Shown here piece by piece: positions 26,751 to 36,041 of a stretch of DNA of 46,592 nt. This stretch comes from Streptomyces spiramenti (GTDB lineage Bacteria > Actinomycetota > Actinomycetes > Streptomycetales > Streptomycetaceae): positions 1 through 46,592 of the forward strand of contig NZ_JAAVJB010000015.1 of the NCBI RefSeq assembly GCF_012034385.1, written 5' to 3'. The notes below the pieces were generated by a model. The model was not told the origin of the DNA and searched no databases. It was given only the letters and a program-made list of their open reading frames with translations. Numbering within the stretch: position 1 is the first letter of the stretch; each line of letters opens with the position of its first letter. The position numbers and the translations under genes were made by a program.

Positions 26751-29183
26751 ATGGAACCGCAGGCGGTACCCGGCCAGCGCGACGGACGCCCGGAACCCAG
26801 ACCGGCGATGGAACTGCTCGTCCACGGCGTCGGGGGCGCCACACCCCAGCAGATGCTCGGCGACGCCCGCGTCTGCCGCGTCACCGGCGACGCCACCGCC
26901 TCCATCCACCGACGCACCGAGGACGCCGAGGACCGCCCCTGGGACGAACGGGACCCGCTGCGCGAGGCGTACAGCTGGTCCAACCTCACCTCGGGCAACG
27001 GCGCGCGCGCCCTGTGGCTGCTCCTGCTGCCGTTCATGATCGTCAACGTCACCCACTGGATGCGCCCGGCGGTGCGCGGCCACGGCCGCACCCACCACCT
27101 CTACGACGCCCTGGTCCGGCTGATCGCCCTTTCGCTGACCGTCCTGCTGGTCAGCGGCGCGTGTGTCGTCGCGCTCGACGCCCTCGCCTGGCAGTGCGGC
27201 TCCTCCGCCACCTGCGCTGCCCGTACCTCCTGGTTCTCCTTCGCCACCGACGGCGGCTGGTGGAGCACGCCCGGCCGGCGGCTCGCCCTCGCCGCGCTGC
27301 TGCCCGCCGCGCTCACCGCGCTGCTGTGGTGGCTCTCCCACCGGACGTGGAGCACCTACGAGTCGGCCTACCCGCCGGTCCGGGTGCGCCAGAGCGCGAC
27401 CGAACCGGCTCCGCTCTCCCTGCCGGGGTTCTGGTACGGCCGGCGGCTCGTCAGCCGGCTGCGCGCCGCGCACACCGCGGCCGGTCTGCTCACCGTCTGC
27501 GCCGCACTCCGGTCGGCGGCCCCGACGTACGACCACGGGCCCGAGGGCGGCGGGGCCCTCGCGGCCACCGGCCTCGCCCTCACCGTCGCCACCGTCGCCG
27601 GCGGTGCAGCCGTCCTCGTACTGGTCACCCGCTACGGGCGCAACGAGACACAGATCGAGGACCCGCCGCCGCACCGCGCCGTCACGCTGCTGCCCGCGGG
27701 CTGCGCCGCTCTGCTCGCCGCGACGGTGGTCCACACCGCCTGGGACCGGCCCGGCTGGGAGACGGCGGGAGCGCTGCCGGGCACGGTGGTCTTCCCCGTG
27801 CTCACCGTTGCACAGGGCGTGATGATCGTCGCGCTGGCCCTCGCCGCGCTGCGCCTCCACCGGCTCGCGCGTGACACCGACCGCACGGCGCTGGCCGGTC
27901 TCGGCGGGCCGGCGGTCGCCCTGCTCTCCTGCGCGCTCGCCGGTGCCCTGACCGGCGGTGCGACCCAGCGGTTCACCGACTGGCTCACCTCCGGCTCGCA
28001 GGCCCTGCACGGACCGCCCGTCATGCTGAGCTGGCAGGCCGCCGCCATACCGTCCCTGATCGCGGTCGCCGCCCTGCTCGGGGCCGTCGCCGCAGTCCGC
28101 GTCCGCCGGGACCGCCGCCGCCTCGCCCCCACCGTCCTCGCCAACTACCCCAGGGAGAGCGCGCCGCCCGACGACCACCGCAGCGGGACCATCGCCTCCG
28201 CGCTCGCCCGCGCCCGGCTGACCGACTCGGCGCCCGCCATCGTCGGCACCCTCGCCGCGGCCTCGCTGATGCTGGGGGTCGTCGCGGTCCTCGGCACCTG
28301 GGGGACCGGGCTGACCCCCAGCGAGGCTGCGGCGGACGCCCCCGCCCCGTTCGCCGCCGTCGCCTCCCTCTCCGAGTCGCTCGGCTCCTGGATGCTCAGC
28401 GTCGCCGTCCTCGTCATGATCGCCATGGGCCGCCGCGCCTACCGCGACCGGGCCGCCCGCCGCACCATCGGCATCCTCTGGGACGTCGGCACCTTCTGGC
28501 CCCGCGCGGCGCACCCCTTCGCGCCGCCCTGCTACGCCGAGCGCGCCGTGCCCGACCTCTCCTGGCGGATCGCCACCTGGGTGGACGCCACCGGCGGTCG
28601 GGTCGTCCTCTCCGGACACTCCCAGGGGAGCGTCCTGGCCGCAGCCGCGATCTGGCAGCTCGACGCCCCCACCCGCAGCCGGGTCTCCCTGCTCACCCAC
28701 GGGTCACCGCTCGCGCGGCTCTACGGTCGGTGGTTCCCCAAGTACTTCGGCCCGCACGCGCTGCGGCTGCTGCGGGAGGAGGTCCCCTGCTGGCGCAACC
28801 TGTGGCGCGCCACCGACCCCATCGGCGGCCCCGTCGACGTACCCGGCCAGGACGCCGACGACCGTCCCGTCGACCACGGCCCGCTCCTGGACCCGCTGCA
28901 CTACGGCCGCAACCTGCGCAGCCCGCTCCCCGAGCCGGTGCTCGGCCACGGCGACTACCCGCAGGACCCGTCGTACGACGTGGAACGCGCGCACCTCTGC
29001 CACACGCTGCGCGGGGAGAGCGACGCCGACGCCCCCGTGTCGGGCGGCCGGTCGCCCGGACCTCCGTCCGACGGCTCCCGACGGCACGGCACCGCCGACC
29101 TCACCGTGAAGAACCCGGACGCGGGACCCGGGGAGGGACCGGGCCAGGAGCCCGGCGTCGGCGAAACCCCGTACCGGCGGTGA
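26751..29183 (+). CDS. Polytopic membrane protein with split alpha/beta-hydrolase motifs
   Basis: An 810-residue protein. The N-terminus has LLVHGVGGATPQQML (residues 24-38), an oxyanion-type HGxGG loop of alpha/beta hydrolases. About ten hydrophobic segments follow between residues 85 and 560. The nucleophile elbow VVLSGHSQGS (Ser624) appears only after them, and the last 100 residues are Pro/Gly/Asp-rich. The hydrolase fold therefore seems to be interrupted by a membrane domain. A lipase or esterase role at the membrane is plausible but unproved. ATG 26751 follows a GAGGGGG; ATG 26808 is an alternative. It converges on the beta-helix/AAA gene. Confidence 0.75.
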   Translation: MEPQAVPGQRDGRPEPRPAMELLVHGVGGATPQQMLGDARVCRVTGDATASIHRRTEDAEDRPWDERDPLREAYSWSNLTSGNGARALWLLLLPFMIVNVTHWMRPAVRGHGRTHHLYDALVRLIALSLTVLLVSGACVVALDALAWQCGSSATCAARTSWFSFATDGGWWSTPGRRLALAALLPAALTALLWWLSHRTWSTYESAYPPVRVRQSATEPAPLSLPGFWYGRRLVSRLRAAHTAAGLLTVCAALRSAAPTYDHGPEGGGALAATGLALTVATVAGGAAVLVLVTRYGRNETQIEDPPPHRAVTLLPAGCAALLAATVVHTAWDRPGWETAGALPGTVVFPVLTVAQGVMIVALALAALRLHRLARDTDRTALAGLGGPAVALLSCALAGALTGGATQRFTDWLTSGSQALHGPPVMLSWQAAAIPSLIAVAALLGAVAAVRVRRDRRRLAPTVLANYPRESAPPDDHRSGTIASALARARLTDSAPAIVGTLAAASLMLGVVAVLGTWGTGLTPSEAAADAPAPFAAVASLSESLGSWMLSVAVLVMIAMGRRAYRDRAARRTIGILWDVGTFWPRAAHPFAPPCYAERAVPDLSWRIATWVDATGGRVVLSGHSQGSVLAAAAIWQLDAPTRSRVSLLTHGSPLARLYGRWFPKYFGPHALRLLREEVPCWRNLWRATDPIGGPVDVPGQDADDRPVDHGPLLDPLHYGRNLRSPLPEPVLGHGDYPQDPSYDVERAHLCHTLRGESDADAPVSGGRSPGPPSDGSRRHGTADLTVKNPDAGPGEGPGQEPGVGETPYRR

Positions 29184-29245
29184 CGACGAGCGGGTCGCGG
29201 ACCGTCGTGCCCTCTGGTCGCCCGCCGCCCGCCGCCCGCCGCCGC

Positions 29246-31669
29246 TCACCCGGCCGGAGCGGGCAGGTCCTCCGGGTACAGCACGGACAGCTCCTCCGTA
29301 CTGGGATCGGCCAGTTGCGCGACGCGGCCCGCGTGCCGCTCCACCATCGACTCGAACGTCTGCCGCGCGGTCCGGCCGTTGCCGAACGCCGGGCCGCGCG
29401 GGATCGCGGCGAAGTGCTTCAGCAGCGCCTCGGTCGCCCCGGCGCCGAGGCTGTACTCCTGGTCCGACGCCTGCTGCTCGATGATGCTCAGCAGCTCCTC
29501 CGCGGAGTAGTCACCGAAGGTGATGGTGCGGGAGAAGCGCGACGCCACGCCGGGGTTGGTGTCCAGGAAGCGCGACATCTCCTCGGTGTACCCGGCCACG
29601 ATCACCACCACCTCGTCCCGGTGGTCCTCCATCAGCTTCACCAGGGTGTCGATGGCCTCCCGTCCGAAGTCGCGGCCGGCGTCCGCGGGGGAGAGGGCGT
29701 ACGCCTCGTCGATGAACAGCACTCCGCCCCGCGCACGGTCGAACGCCTCCTGCGTCCGCAGCGCGGTGGAGCCGATGTGCTCACCCACGAGATCGACCCG
29801 GGAGACCTCCACCAGATGACCGCGCTCCAGCACCTTCAGCGACGCGAGGATCTCGCCGTACAGCCGGGCCACCGTCGTCTTGCCCGTCCCGGGGGAGCCG
29901 GTGAAGACCAGATGGCGCCGGACCGAGGCTGCCTTGAGCCCGGCCTTCTGCCGGCGGCGCCCCACCTCGATCATGTCGATCAGCGCCCGGACCTCCTGTT
30001 TGACCCCCACCAGCCCGACCAGCGCGTCGAGTTCGGCGAGAACCTCGTCCGCCGGGCGGCTCTCGTCCACCGGCTCCGGTTCGCTCTCCCGCTGCGCGGG
30101 TACCGCGGCGCCGGCGCGACTCGCTCGTTCCACCGCCGCCGGCGCGGCGGGCGGGGCGGCGGCGGGGACCGATGCGGGCTGTGCGGGCACCACGGGCTCG
30201 GCGGGCTCGTCACCCCGGCAGTCGGTCCGCAGCGCTGCGCCCTCGGCGATCACGTAGCCGCCGCGGGCGCAGCGTTCCGCGCGACACCGCTCCAGCGAGG
30301 TCGAGCAGCCCTCCGTCACGTGGAAGCCGTAGCCGCGGCCCCCGGTGACGCGGCAGTCCACGAAGGTGCCCCGGCCGCCTGCGGACACGTACACGCCCGC
30401 CTCCGCGGGCGCGGTCACGGTGCAGCCGCGTATCTCGGGGTCGGCGTCCTTGGAGACGATGACCCCCGTGGTGACGTCGTCGATCGTGCAGTCGGCGACG
30501 GTGCCGCCGGTGCCGGTGTCACGGAACCAGACGCCGGTCGCCGCCTCCCGGACCCGGCACGCCTCCAGCCGCACCGTGGCACCGCCGCTGACCGACACCG
30601 CGGAGCCGCGGACCCGGACGATCTCGCTGTCGACGACGTCGGCCCGCGAACCGCGGTCCAGGACGAAGACGGCGTCCGGCACGTCCTCGATCCGGGTCGC
30701 CTCCAGCACGGTGGTGGCGCCGTCGCTGACCCACACCGCCGGGTAGTCGCCGGTCGAGCCGCCGATACGGCAGTGGTGGGCGTCCGCATGGGTGCCCGGG
30801 TCCCAGGCGGAGACCCCGTTGCGCCCGAACCGCAGCACCTGGGAGCGGACCAGGGTCAGGACCGAGCGGGACCGTAGATCGAGGGCGTTCTCCGGGATGT
30901 CGGTCACCTCGCTGTCCGAGAGCGAGAGCACCGCGTCGTTTTCCAGCGTCACGCCGTCGCCGGTGCTCCGCCTCACGACACAGTCCGTCAGGTGCGCCGT
31001 GGCGCGTTCCGACAGCCGGACACCGGCGCCGGTGATGCCGGTGAAGCGGCACTCCGCGGCGTCCACCGCGCTGCCCTCCCCGGAGACCGCCAGCCCGGCG
31101 CCGTCCGCGCGCTCCACCCGGCAGCCGCTCAGCCGCAGATGGGCGGGGCCGCGCACCGACACCCCGGGCCGCCCGGTGGCCAGCAGCAGGCTGTCCTCGA
31201 AGATGCCGCCCCCGCCGTCGGAGACGGCGACGCCGCCACCGGCGGCGTTGTCCACCACCAGGTCGCGGACGGTAGGTCGGGCGCCGCCCCGGACATCGAC
31301 GCCGACCGACGAGGAGGTGTGGACCCGCAGGCCGGTCAACTCCGGTGTGCTCGCCTCGACCAGCACCGCGGGGGCCGTGATGTCGCGGCCCTCGACCCGC
31401 AGTCGTGAGACCGAGGCCGAGCCGCGCACCACCAGCGGTACGCCCTCCTCGGGCGCGATGCGGGCGGGCCCCTCCAGGTCCGGATCGGGTCCGCGGACCG
31501 TCACCGCCTGGTCGATCACCAGGTTCTCCCGGTAGGTGCCGGGGGAGAGGACCAGCACGTCGCCGTCGGCGGCGGCGGCCAGCGCCTCGGTGACGGTGGG
31601 GTAGACCGCGGTCCGGCGCCGCCAGCGCGAGGAACCGGTGTGTGTCACCTGGACGGAGACCTCTGCCAT
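29246..31669 (-). CDS. Parallel beta-helix protein with C-terminal AAA ATPase (CbxX/EccA-like)
   Basis: An 807-residue protein from ATG 31669. Residues 1-480 are a right-handed parallel beta-helix of about 20 turns, beginning with a pectin-lyase-like motif (DGDVLVLSPGTYRENLVIDQ) and repeats like LRLSGCRVERADGAGLAVSG. A Pro/Ala/Glu linker follows to about 540. The AAA domain at 545-800 has Walker A GSPGTGKTT, Walker B GGVLFIDEAYAL, and VASRFSRTITF with the arginine finger. The C-terminal part resembles CbxX/CfqX and EccA remodelling ATPases. The combination is known in Streptomyces without a defined function. It is divergent from the two encapsulin shell genes. Confidence 0.85.
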   Translation of the reverse strand: MAEVSVQVTHTGSSRWRRRTAVYPTVTEALAAAADGDVLVLSPGTYRENLVIDQAVTVRGPDPDLEGPARIAPEEGVPLVVRGSASVSRLRVEGRDITAPAVLVEASTPELTGLRVHTSSSVGVDVRGGARPTVRDLVVDNAAGGGVAVSDGGGGIFEDSLLLATGRPGVSVRGPAHLRLSGCRVERADGAGLAVSGEGSAVDAAECRFTGITGAGVRLSERATAHLTDCVVRRSTGDGVTLENDAVLSLSDSEVTDIPENALDLRSRSVLTLVRSQVLRFGRNGVSAWDPGTHADAHHCRIGGSTGDYPAVWVSDGATTVLEATRIEDVPDAVFVLDRGSRADVVDSEIVRVRGSAVSVSGGATVRLEACRVREAATGVWFRDTGTGGTVADCTIDDVTTGVIVSKDADPEIRGCTVTAPAEAGVYVSAGGRGTFVDCRVTGGRGYGFHVTEGCSTSLERCRAERCARGGYVIAEGAALRTDCRGDEPAEPVVPAQPASVPAAAPPAAPAAVERASRAGAAVPAQRESEPEPVDESRPADEVLAELDALVGLVGVKQEVRALIDMIEVGRRRQKAGLKAASVRRHLVFTGSPGTGKTTVARLYGEILASLKVLERGHLVEVSRVDLVGEHIGSTALRTQEAFDRARGGVLFIDEAYALSPADAGRDFGREAIDTLVKLMEDHRDEVVVIVAGYTEEMSRFLDTNPGVASRFSRTITFGDYSAEELLSIIEQQASDQEYSLGAGATEALLKHFAAIPRGPAFGNGRTARQTFESMVERHAGRVAQLADPSTEELSVLYPEDLPAPAG

Positions 31670-32033
31670 GGACCGTTGTGCCCCAAACTGCGCGTGCCGA
31701 TAGGTGCCGTCAGCAGCCGCGCGGCAGGCGGGGGGAGCGCGCGTGCTGGAGGAACACCGTAGCGCGCGCCGACGACACCGCACGACGCGAACGGGCCACA
31801 ACCGCCACCCCCGCTGTCCCCACCGCCCTCACGGATCCGTCATCGCACCCGGACCGGCCGCCTGTTCTGTTTCCCGCGCCCGATCGCGCCCGCGCTACCC
31901 GCATTCGCGTGAATTCTATCCTCGCATCGTCGCACTTTTGAGTGATTGCCCCGCTGTGAAGCGTGTCGCTACATTCGTCCAGGCATGCCCCGTGAAGCAC
32001 AGTAGCGGCTTGCAGATTGGCGGTACTTTTCCT
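31670..32033. other. Divergent promoter region of AAA and encapsulin genes
   Basis: A 364-bp gap. The right half (about 31905-32033) is noticeably A/T-richer than its surroundings and probably holds the encapsulin promoter. I find no Shine-Dalgarno before ATG 32034 and no convincing dyad. Confidence 0.35.
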
Positions 32034-33443
32034 ATGGCGACCTCGGTCGAACCGGCATCCGAGAACTCCGCGGCACAGCCGCAGCTGAGCCTGGCGACCG
32101 CGGCGGCGCGCAACCTCGCGACGACCACGAAGACGCCGCCGCAGATGCAGGGGATCTCCTCGCGGTGGCTGTTGAAGGTTCTTCCCTGGGTGCAGGTCTC
32201 CGGCGGCACGTTCCGCGTCAACCGCCGACTGAGCCACACGCTCGGCAACGGCCGCGTGGAGTTCGTCTCCACCGGCTCGGAGGTGCGGGTGATCCCGGCC
32301 GAGCTGGGTGAACTCCCCGCCCTGGCAGGCTTCGACGACGCCGAGGTGCTCCAGGAGCTCGCCAACTCCTGCGAGCAGCGGGACTTCGCCGCCGGTGAGG
32401 TGCTCGCCGCGGCCGGCTCCGAGGCCGACCGCGTCTACCTGATCGCCCACGGCAAGATCCGCGAGACCGCGCCGGGCGCCTACGACAACGACACCCAGGT
32501 CCGGGTCCTCGCCGACGGCGACTTCTACGGCGACCACACCCTGGGCGAGGAGCCCGTCGGCGGCTGGGACCACTCCCTCACCGCGCTGACCAGCGGAACC
32601 CTCCTGACCCTCTCCCGGGAGCGGTTCCAGGAGGTCGCCGGCCGCGCCGAGTCGCTGCGCGCCCACCTCGCCGCCCTCCGCAGCGCCGTCCCCGGTCAGC
32701 GGAACGACTCCGGGGAGGCCGCCATCGCACTGGCCTCGGGCCACCAGGGCGAACCCGCACTGCCCGGCACGTTCGTCGACTACGAGACCTCCCCGCGCGA
32801 GTACGAGTTGAGCGTCGCGCAGACGGTGCTGCGCGTGCACTCCCGGGTCGCCGACCTCTACAACGAGCCCATGGACCAGGTGGGCGAGCAGGTCCGGCTC
32901 ACCGTCGAGGCGCTGCGGGAGCGTCAGGAGCACGAGATGCTCAACAACCGCGACTTCGGCCTGCTCCACAACGCCGACCTGCGGCAGCGCATCCACACGC
33001 GTGCCGGTGCCCCGACCCCGGACGATCTCGACGAACTGCTCGCCACCGTCTGGAAGGAGCCGAGCGTCCTGCTCGCGCACCCTCGCGCCATCGCCGCGTT
33101 CGGGCGGGAGTGCAGCAAGCGCGGCCTCTACCCGACGACCGTGGACCACGCGGGCCACGCCGTCCCGTCCTGGCGCGGTGTGCCGCTGCTGCCGTGCGAC
33201 AAGATCCCCGTCACCGGGGCGGGCACCACCTCGGTGCTCGCGATGCGCACGGGTGAGAACCAGGGCGTCGTCGGCCTGCACCGCACCGGAATTCCCGACG
33301 AGTACCAGCCGGGCCTTTCCGTCAGGTTCATGGGGATCAGCGACAAGGCCGTCATCTCCTACCTGGTGAGTGCCTATTACTCCGCGGCTGTTCTCGTCCC
33401 CGACGCCCTCGGCATTCTCGAGGACGTCGAGACGGGTCTGTAG
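32034..33443 (+). CDS. Family 2B encapsulin shell protein (EshA-like), copy 1
   Basis: A 469-residue HK97-fold nanocompartment protein of the family that includes Streptomyces griseus EshA. The N-terminal arm ([20 protein letters not shown], then [20 protein letters not shown]) and the C-terminal half ([55 protein letters not shown]) are shell core. Residues about 90-215 form an inserted cNMP-binding-like domain ([20 protein letters not shown]). The phosphate cassette reads GDHTLGE without the usual RxAx, so nucleotide binding is doubtful. Known 2B cargo are terpene cyclases and polyprenyl synthases; none is present. ATG 32034 lacks a Shine-Dalgarno. Confidence 0.92.
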   Translation: MATSVEPASENSAAQPQLSLATAAARNLATTTKTPPQMQGISSRWLLKVLPWVQVSGGTFRVNRRLSHTLGNGRVEFVSTGSEVRVIPAELGELPALAGFDDAEVLQELANSCEQRDFAAGEVLAAAGSEADRVYLIAHGKIRETAPGAYDNDTQVRVLADGDFYGDHTLGEEPVGGWDHSLTALTSGTLLTLSRERFQEVAGRAESLRAHLAALRSAVPGQRNDSGEAAIALASGHQGEPALPGTFVDYETSPREYELSVAQTVLRVHSRVADLYNEPMDQVGEQVRLTVEALRERQEHEMLNNRDFGLLHNADLRQRIHTRAGAPTPDDLDELLATVWKEPSVLLAHPRAIAAFGRECSKRGLYPTTVDHAGHAVPSWRGVPLLPCDKIPVTGAGTTSVLAMRTGENQGVVGLHRTGIPDEYQPGLSVRFMGISDKAVISYLVSAYYSAAVLVPDALGILEDVETGL

Positions 33444-33491
33444 GCCCCCGCAGCCCGCCGACCCGACAAAGACCGAAAGGCCACTGCTCCG

Positions 33492-34931
33492 ATGACCGTC
33501 CAACCACCCGCGCCGCCGGGCTCGGCCACCGTGCCCGCGCAGGCCGGCCCGGGGGCCGGCGCCGCCTCCGAGCCGCCGCCCCCCAGCAGCCTCCAGGTCG
33601 CCGCGGCCCGGAACCTCGCCTCCACCACCAAGACCGAACCGCAGATGCAGGGGCTCACCCCCCGCTGGCTGCTCAAGGTCCTGCCGTGGACCCAGGTCTC
33701 CGGCGGCACCTACCGGGTCAACCGCCGCCTCGCCCACACCCTGGGCACCGGCCGCGTCGAGTTCGCCGTGGACGGCGGCAGCTACCGGGTCATCCCGGCC
33801 CAGCTCACGGAGCTGCCGCCGCTGGCACAGCTCGCCGACGAGGAGGCGCTGCGCGCCCTCGCCGACGGCTGCCGCCAGCGCGAGTACGCCCCGGGCGAGA
33901 CCCTCGCCGCCGACGGCTCCGCGGTGGAGGAGGTGCTGCTCCTCGCCCACGGCAAGGCCGCGCGCCTCACCGCCGGCGAGTACGGCGCCGAGACGCACCT
34001 CGGGGTGCTCGCGGACGGCGAGTTCACCGGCGAGCACGCGCTCGCCGAGGACAACGACTGGCCGCACGAGGTCCGCGCGCTGACGCACTGCACGGTGCTG
34101 GCGCTTCCGCTGTCCGTGGTCCGGACCGTCGCGGGCCGCTCCCCGGCGCTCCGCGACCGGCTCGCGGCCCACCTCCGGTACCTCGCCGCGCCGCGGAACC
34201 GCAGGGGCGAGGCGGACGTGGCCGTCGCCTCCGGCCACCACGGCGAACCGGGCCTCCCCGGCACTTACGTGGACTACGAGACCTCGCCGCGCGAGTACGA
34301 ACTGAGCGTCGCGCAGACGGTGCTGCGCGTCCACACCCGGGTCGCCGACCTCTACAACGAACCGATGGACCAGGTCGCCCAGCAGGTGCGCCTGACCGTC
34401 GAGGCGCTGCGGGAGCGCCAGGAGCACGAAATGCTCAACAATCGGGAGTTCGGTCTGCTCCACAACGTCGACCCGCGGCAGCGCCTCCACGCGGGCAGTG
34501 GTCCACCGATCCCCGACGACCTCGACCGGCTCCTCGCCCGGCGTCGCAAAACCCAGTACCTGCTGGCCCATCCCCGGGCCATCGCGGCCATCGGCCGCGA
34601 GTGCAGCAGTCGCGGGCTCATGCCTCCCAGCGGTGAGCTCGACGGTCGCGCGGTTCGTACCTGGCGCGGTGTGCCGCTGCTGCCGTGCGACAAGATCCCC
34701 GTCACGCCGGCGGGCACCACCTCGGTGCTGGCGATGCGGACCGGCGAGGAGAACCAGGGCGTGGTCGGCCTGTACCAGCGGGGCATCCCCGAGGAGATCG
34801 AACCGAGCCTCAACGTGCGTTTCATGGGCATCAACGACCAGGCCGTGATGTCGTACCTGGTCAGCCTCTACTTCTCCGCGGCCGTTCTCGTTCCCGACGC
34901 TCTCGGCGTGCTGGAGGACGTGGAGGTCTGA
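33492..34931 (+). CDS. Family 2B encapsulin shell protein (EshA-like), copy 2
   Basis: A 479-residue paralogue of the preceding gene, 48 bp downstream and almost certainly co-transcribed. The HK97 core is nearly identical to copy 1 over long stretches ([54 protein letters not shown]). The cNMP-like insert (about residues 100-225) and N-terminal arm differ clearly. Conservation of the assembly surfaces with divergence of the exposed domain suggests the two build one mixed shell. ATG 33492 follows AAAGG. It converges with the DUF6643 gene across 30 bp that hold a weak hairpin (34938-34953). Confidence 0.92.
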   Translation: MTVQPPAPPGSATVPAQAGPGAGAASEPPPPSSLQVAAARNLASTTKTEPQMQGLTPRWLLKVLPWTQVSGGTYRVNRRLAHTLGTGRVEFAVDGGSYRVIPAQLTELPPLAQLADEEALRALADGCRQREYAPGETLAADGSAVEEVLLLAHGKAARLTAGEYGAETHLGVLADGEFTGEHALAEDNDWPHEVRALTHCTVLALPLSVVRTVAGRSPALRDRLAAHLRYLAAPRNRRGEADVAVASGHHGEPGLPGTYVDYETSPREYELSVAQTVLRVHTRVADLYNEPMDQVAQQVRLTVEALRERQEHEMLNNREFGLLHNVDPRQRLHAGSGPPIPDDLDRLLARRRKTQYLLAHPRAIAAIGRECSSRGLMPPSGELDGRAVRTWRGVPLLPCDKIPVTPAGTTSVLAMRTGEENQGVVGLYQRGIPEEIEPSLNVRFMGINDQAVMSYLVSLYFSAAVLVPDALGVLEDVEV

Positions 34932-34961
34932 CCCTGCCCCGGTCGCTGCCGGGACGCCGCC

Positions 34962-35684
34962 TCAGTAGTTCGACCCCGGGTACTGGTAGGGCTGCTGCGG
35001 CGTGTACGGATCGGGGTAGGCGGCCGGCCGGGGCATCTGTCCCTGCTGGCCGCCGCTCTGGTACTGACCCTGACCGTGAGCCTGCCCCTGCTGCCCCTGC
35101 CCCTGCTGCTGCGGCTGCTGCTGGTAGGACGACGGCGCCGGCTGACGCTGGTGCTGCGCCGGGTACCCGTGCTGCTGACCGGTCTGCTGCTGGCCGTAGG
35201 CCGGCCGCGGCTGCTGGGGCGCGCCGCCGTAGGACGGCTGCTGCGGCTGGTGGGGTGCTGCCGGCGGCGTGAACGCCTGCGGGGCCGGCGTGAAGGCCTG
35301 CGGGGCGGGTGTGAACGCCTGCGGCGCGGGGGAGAAGGCCTGGGGCGCGGGAGAGAACTGCTGCCGGGACGGCGCGGGCGCGGGGTAGGAAACCGGCGCG
35401 GCGGGCCGCATCGCGTGGCCCGGGTACTGCTGGCCGCCGGAGGAGCCGGACGGCAGGGCGGGCAGCGCGGCCGGTAGGGCCGCCTGCGCCTGCATCGGCT
35501 GTGGGTGCGGCGAGGGGAAGGCGGACGGGGCGGGCAGTGCCGAGTGACCGGGTTCGTAGGCGGACGGGACCCGGATCGGGGCTATCTGCGGGGTCCCCCG
35601 CTCGGCCACCAGGCTGTCGTAGATCGGGGTGTCCTGGAAGGGTGACGAGTAGGAGCCGCCGTAGGACGAGCGCGGGGAGGTCAT
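34962..35684 (-). CDS. DUF6643 family Gln/Pro-rich disordered protein
   Basis: A 240-residue low-complexity protein. Only the N-terminus looks conserved (PFQDTPIYDSLVAERGTPQI, then APIRVPSAYEPG), matching what I remember of Streptomyces DUF6643 proteins. The middle has four to five copies of a PAPQAF(S/T) heptad (21-bp repeats, about 35270-35350), and the rest is Gln, Pro, Gly and Tyr. It has no fold, signal peptide or membrane segment. ATG 35684 has no Shine-Dalgarno, but a TTACCTTAT sequence lies directly upstream, hinting at a very short leader. Its position beside encapsulin genes is suggestive because family 2 cargo use disordered Pro-rich targeting tails, but no enzyme domain is attached. 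Confidence 0.8.
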   Translation of the reverse strand: MTSPRSSYGGSYSSPFQDTPIYDSLVAERGTPQIAPIRVPSAYEPGHSALPAPSAFPSPHPQPMQAQAALPAALPALPSGSSGGQQYPGHAMRPAAPVSYPAPAPSRQQFSPAPQAFSPAPQAFTPAPQAFTPAPQAFTPPAAPHQPQQPSYGGAPQQPRPAYGQQQTGQQHGYPAQHQRQPAPSSYQQQPQQQGQGQQGQAHGQGQYQSGGQQGQMPRPAAYPDPYTPQQPYQYPGSNY

Positions 35685-35831
35685 GTGACATAAGGTAAGC
35701 CCACGATGCACCCGATGGGGAGTGCGAGCCGATGGTCATTTCCGGTGGTCGCGCTCACCCGCTGCGGGTCGTGCGGGACATCTCCCGGTTTGCCCGAACT
35801 GCCGCCCCGTTTCAGGGAGATTGACGCCAGA

Positions 35832-35850
35832 TCACCGACGCTTTCGGTGA
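35832..35850. promoter_or_regulatory. Candidate operator between DUF6643 and racemase genes
   Basis: TCACCGACGCTTTCGGTGA has perfect 7-bp arms around CGCTT, and a further TCACC follows at 35856. It lies in the 357-bp divergent region and could be a regulator site or a leader hairpin. Nothing else is supported in 35685-36041. Confidence 0.4.
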
Positions 35851-36041
35851 GGCGGATCACCCCGTTCTGTCCGGTTGCGTCGCTTGCTTTCGGCCAACCT
35901 GGCGCAGGTTCGACCCCGCCTCCCCGGCCCGGTCGCAGTGCCGGTCGACACCACCGGGACACGGACGGTGGAGCCGTCGGCCCGGGCCGGAGGTCGCCAC
36001 CGGGTCGCGGTGCCCCCGGCACGGACCCGTACCCTGAGCAG

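Noticed and set aside
29184..29245. Short CCCGCCG tandem repeat in the convergent gap
   Set aside because: Three 7-bp units in very GC-rich DNA are expected by chance and form no good hairpin.
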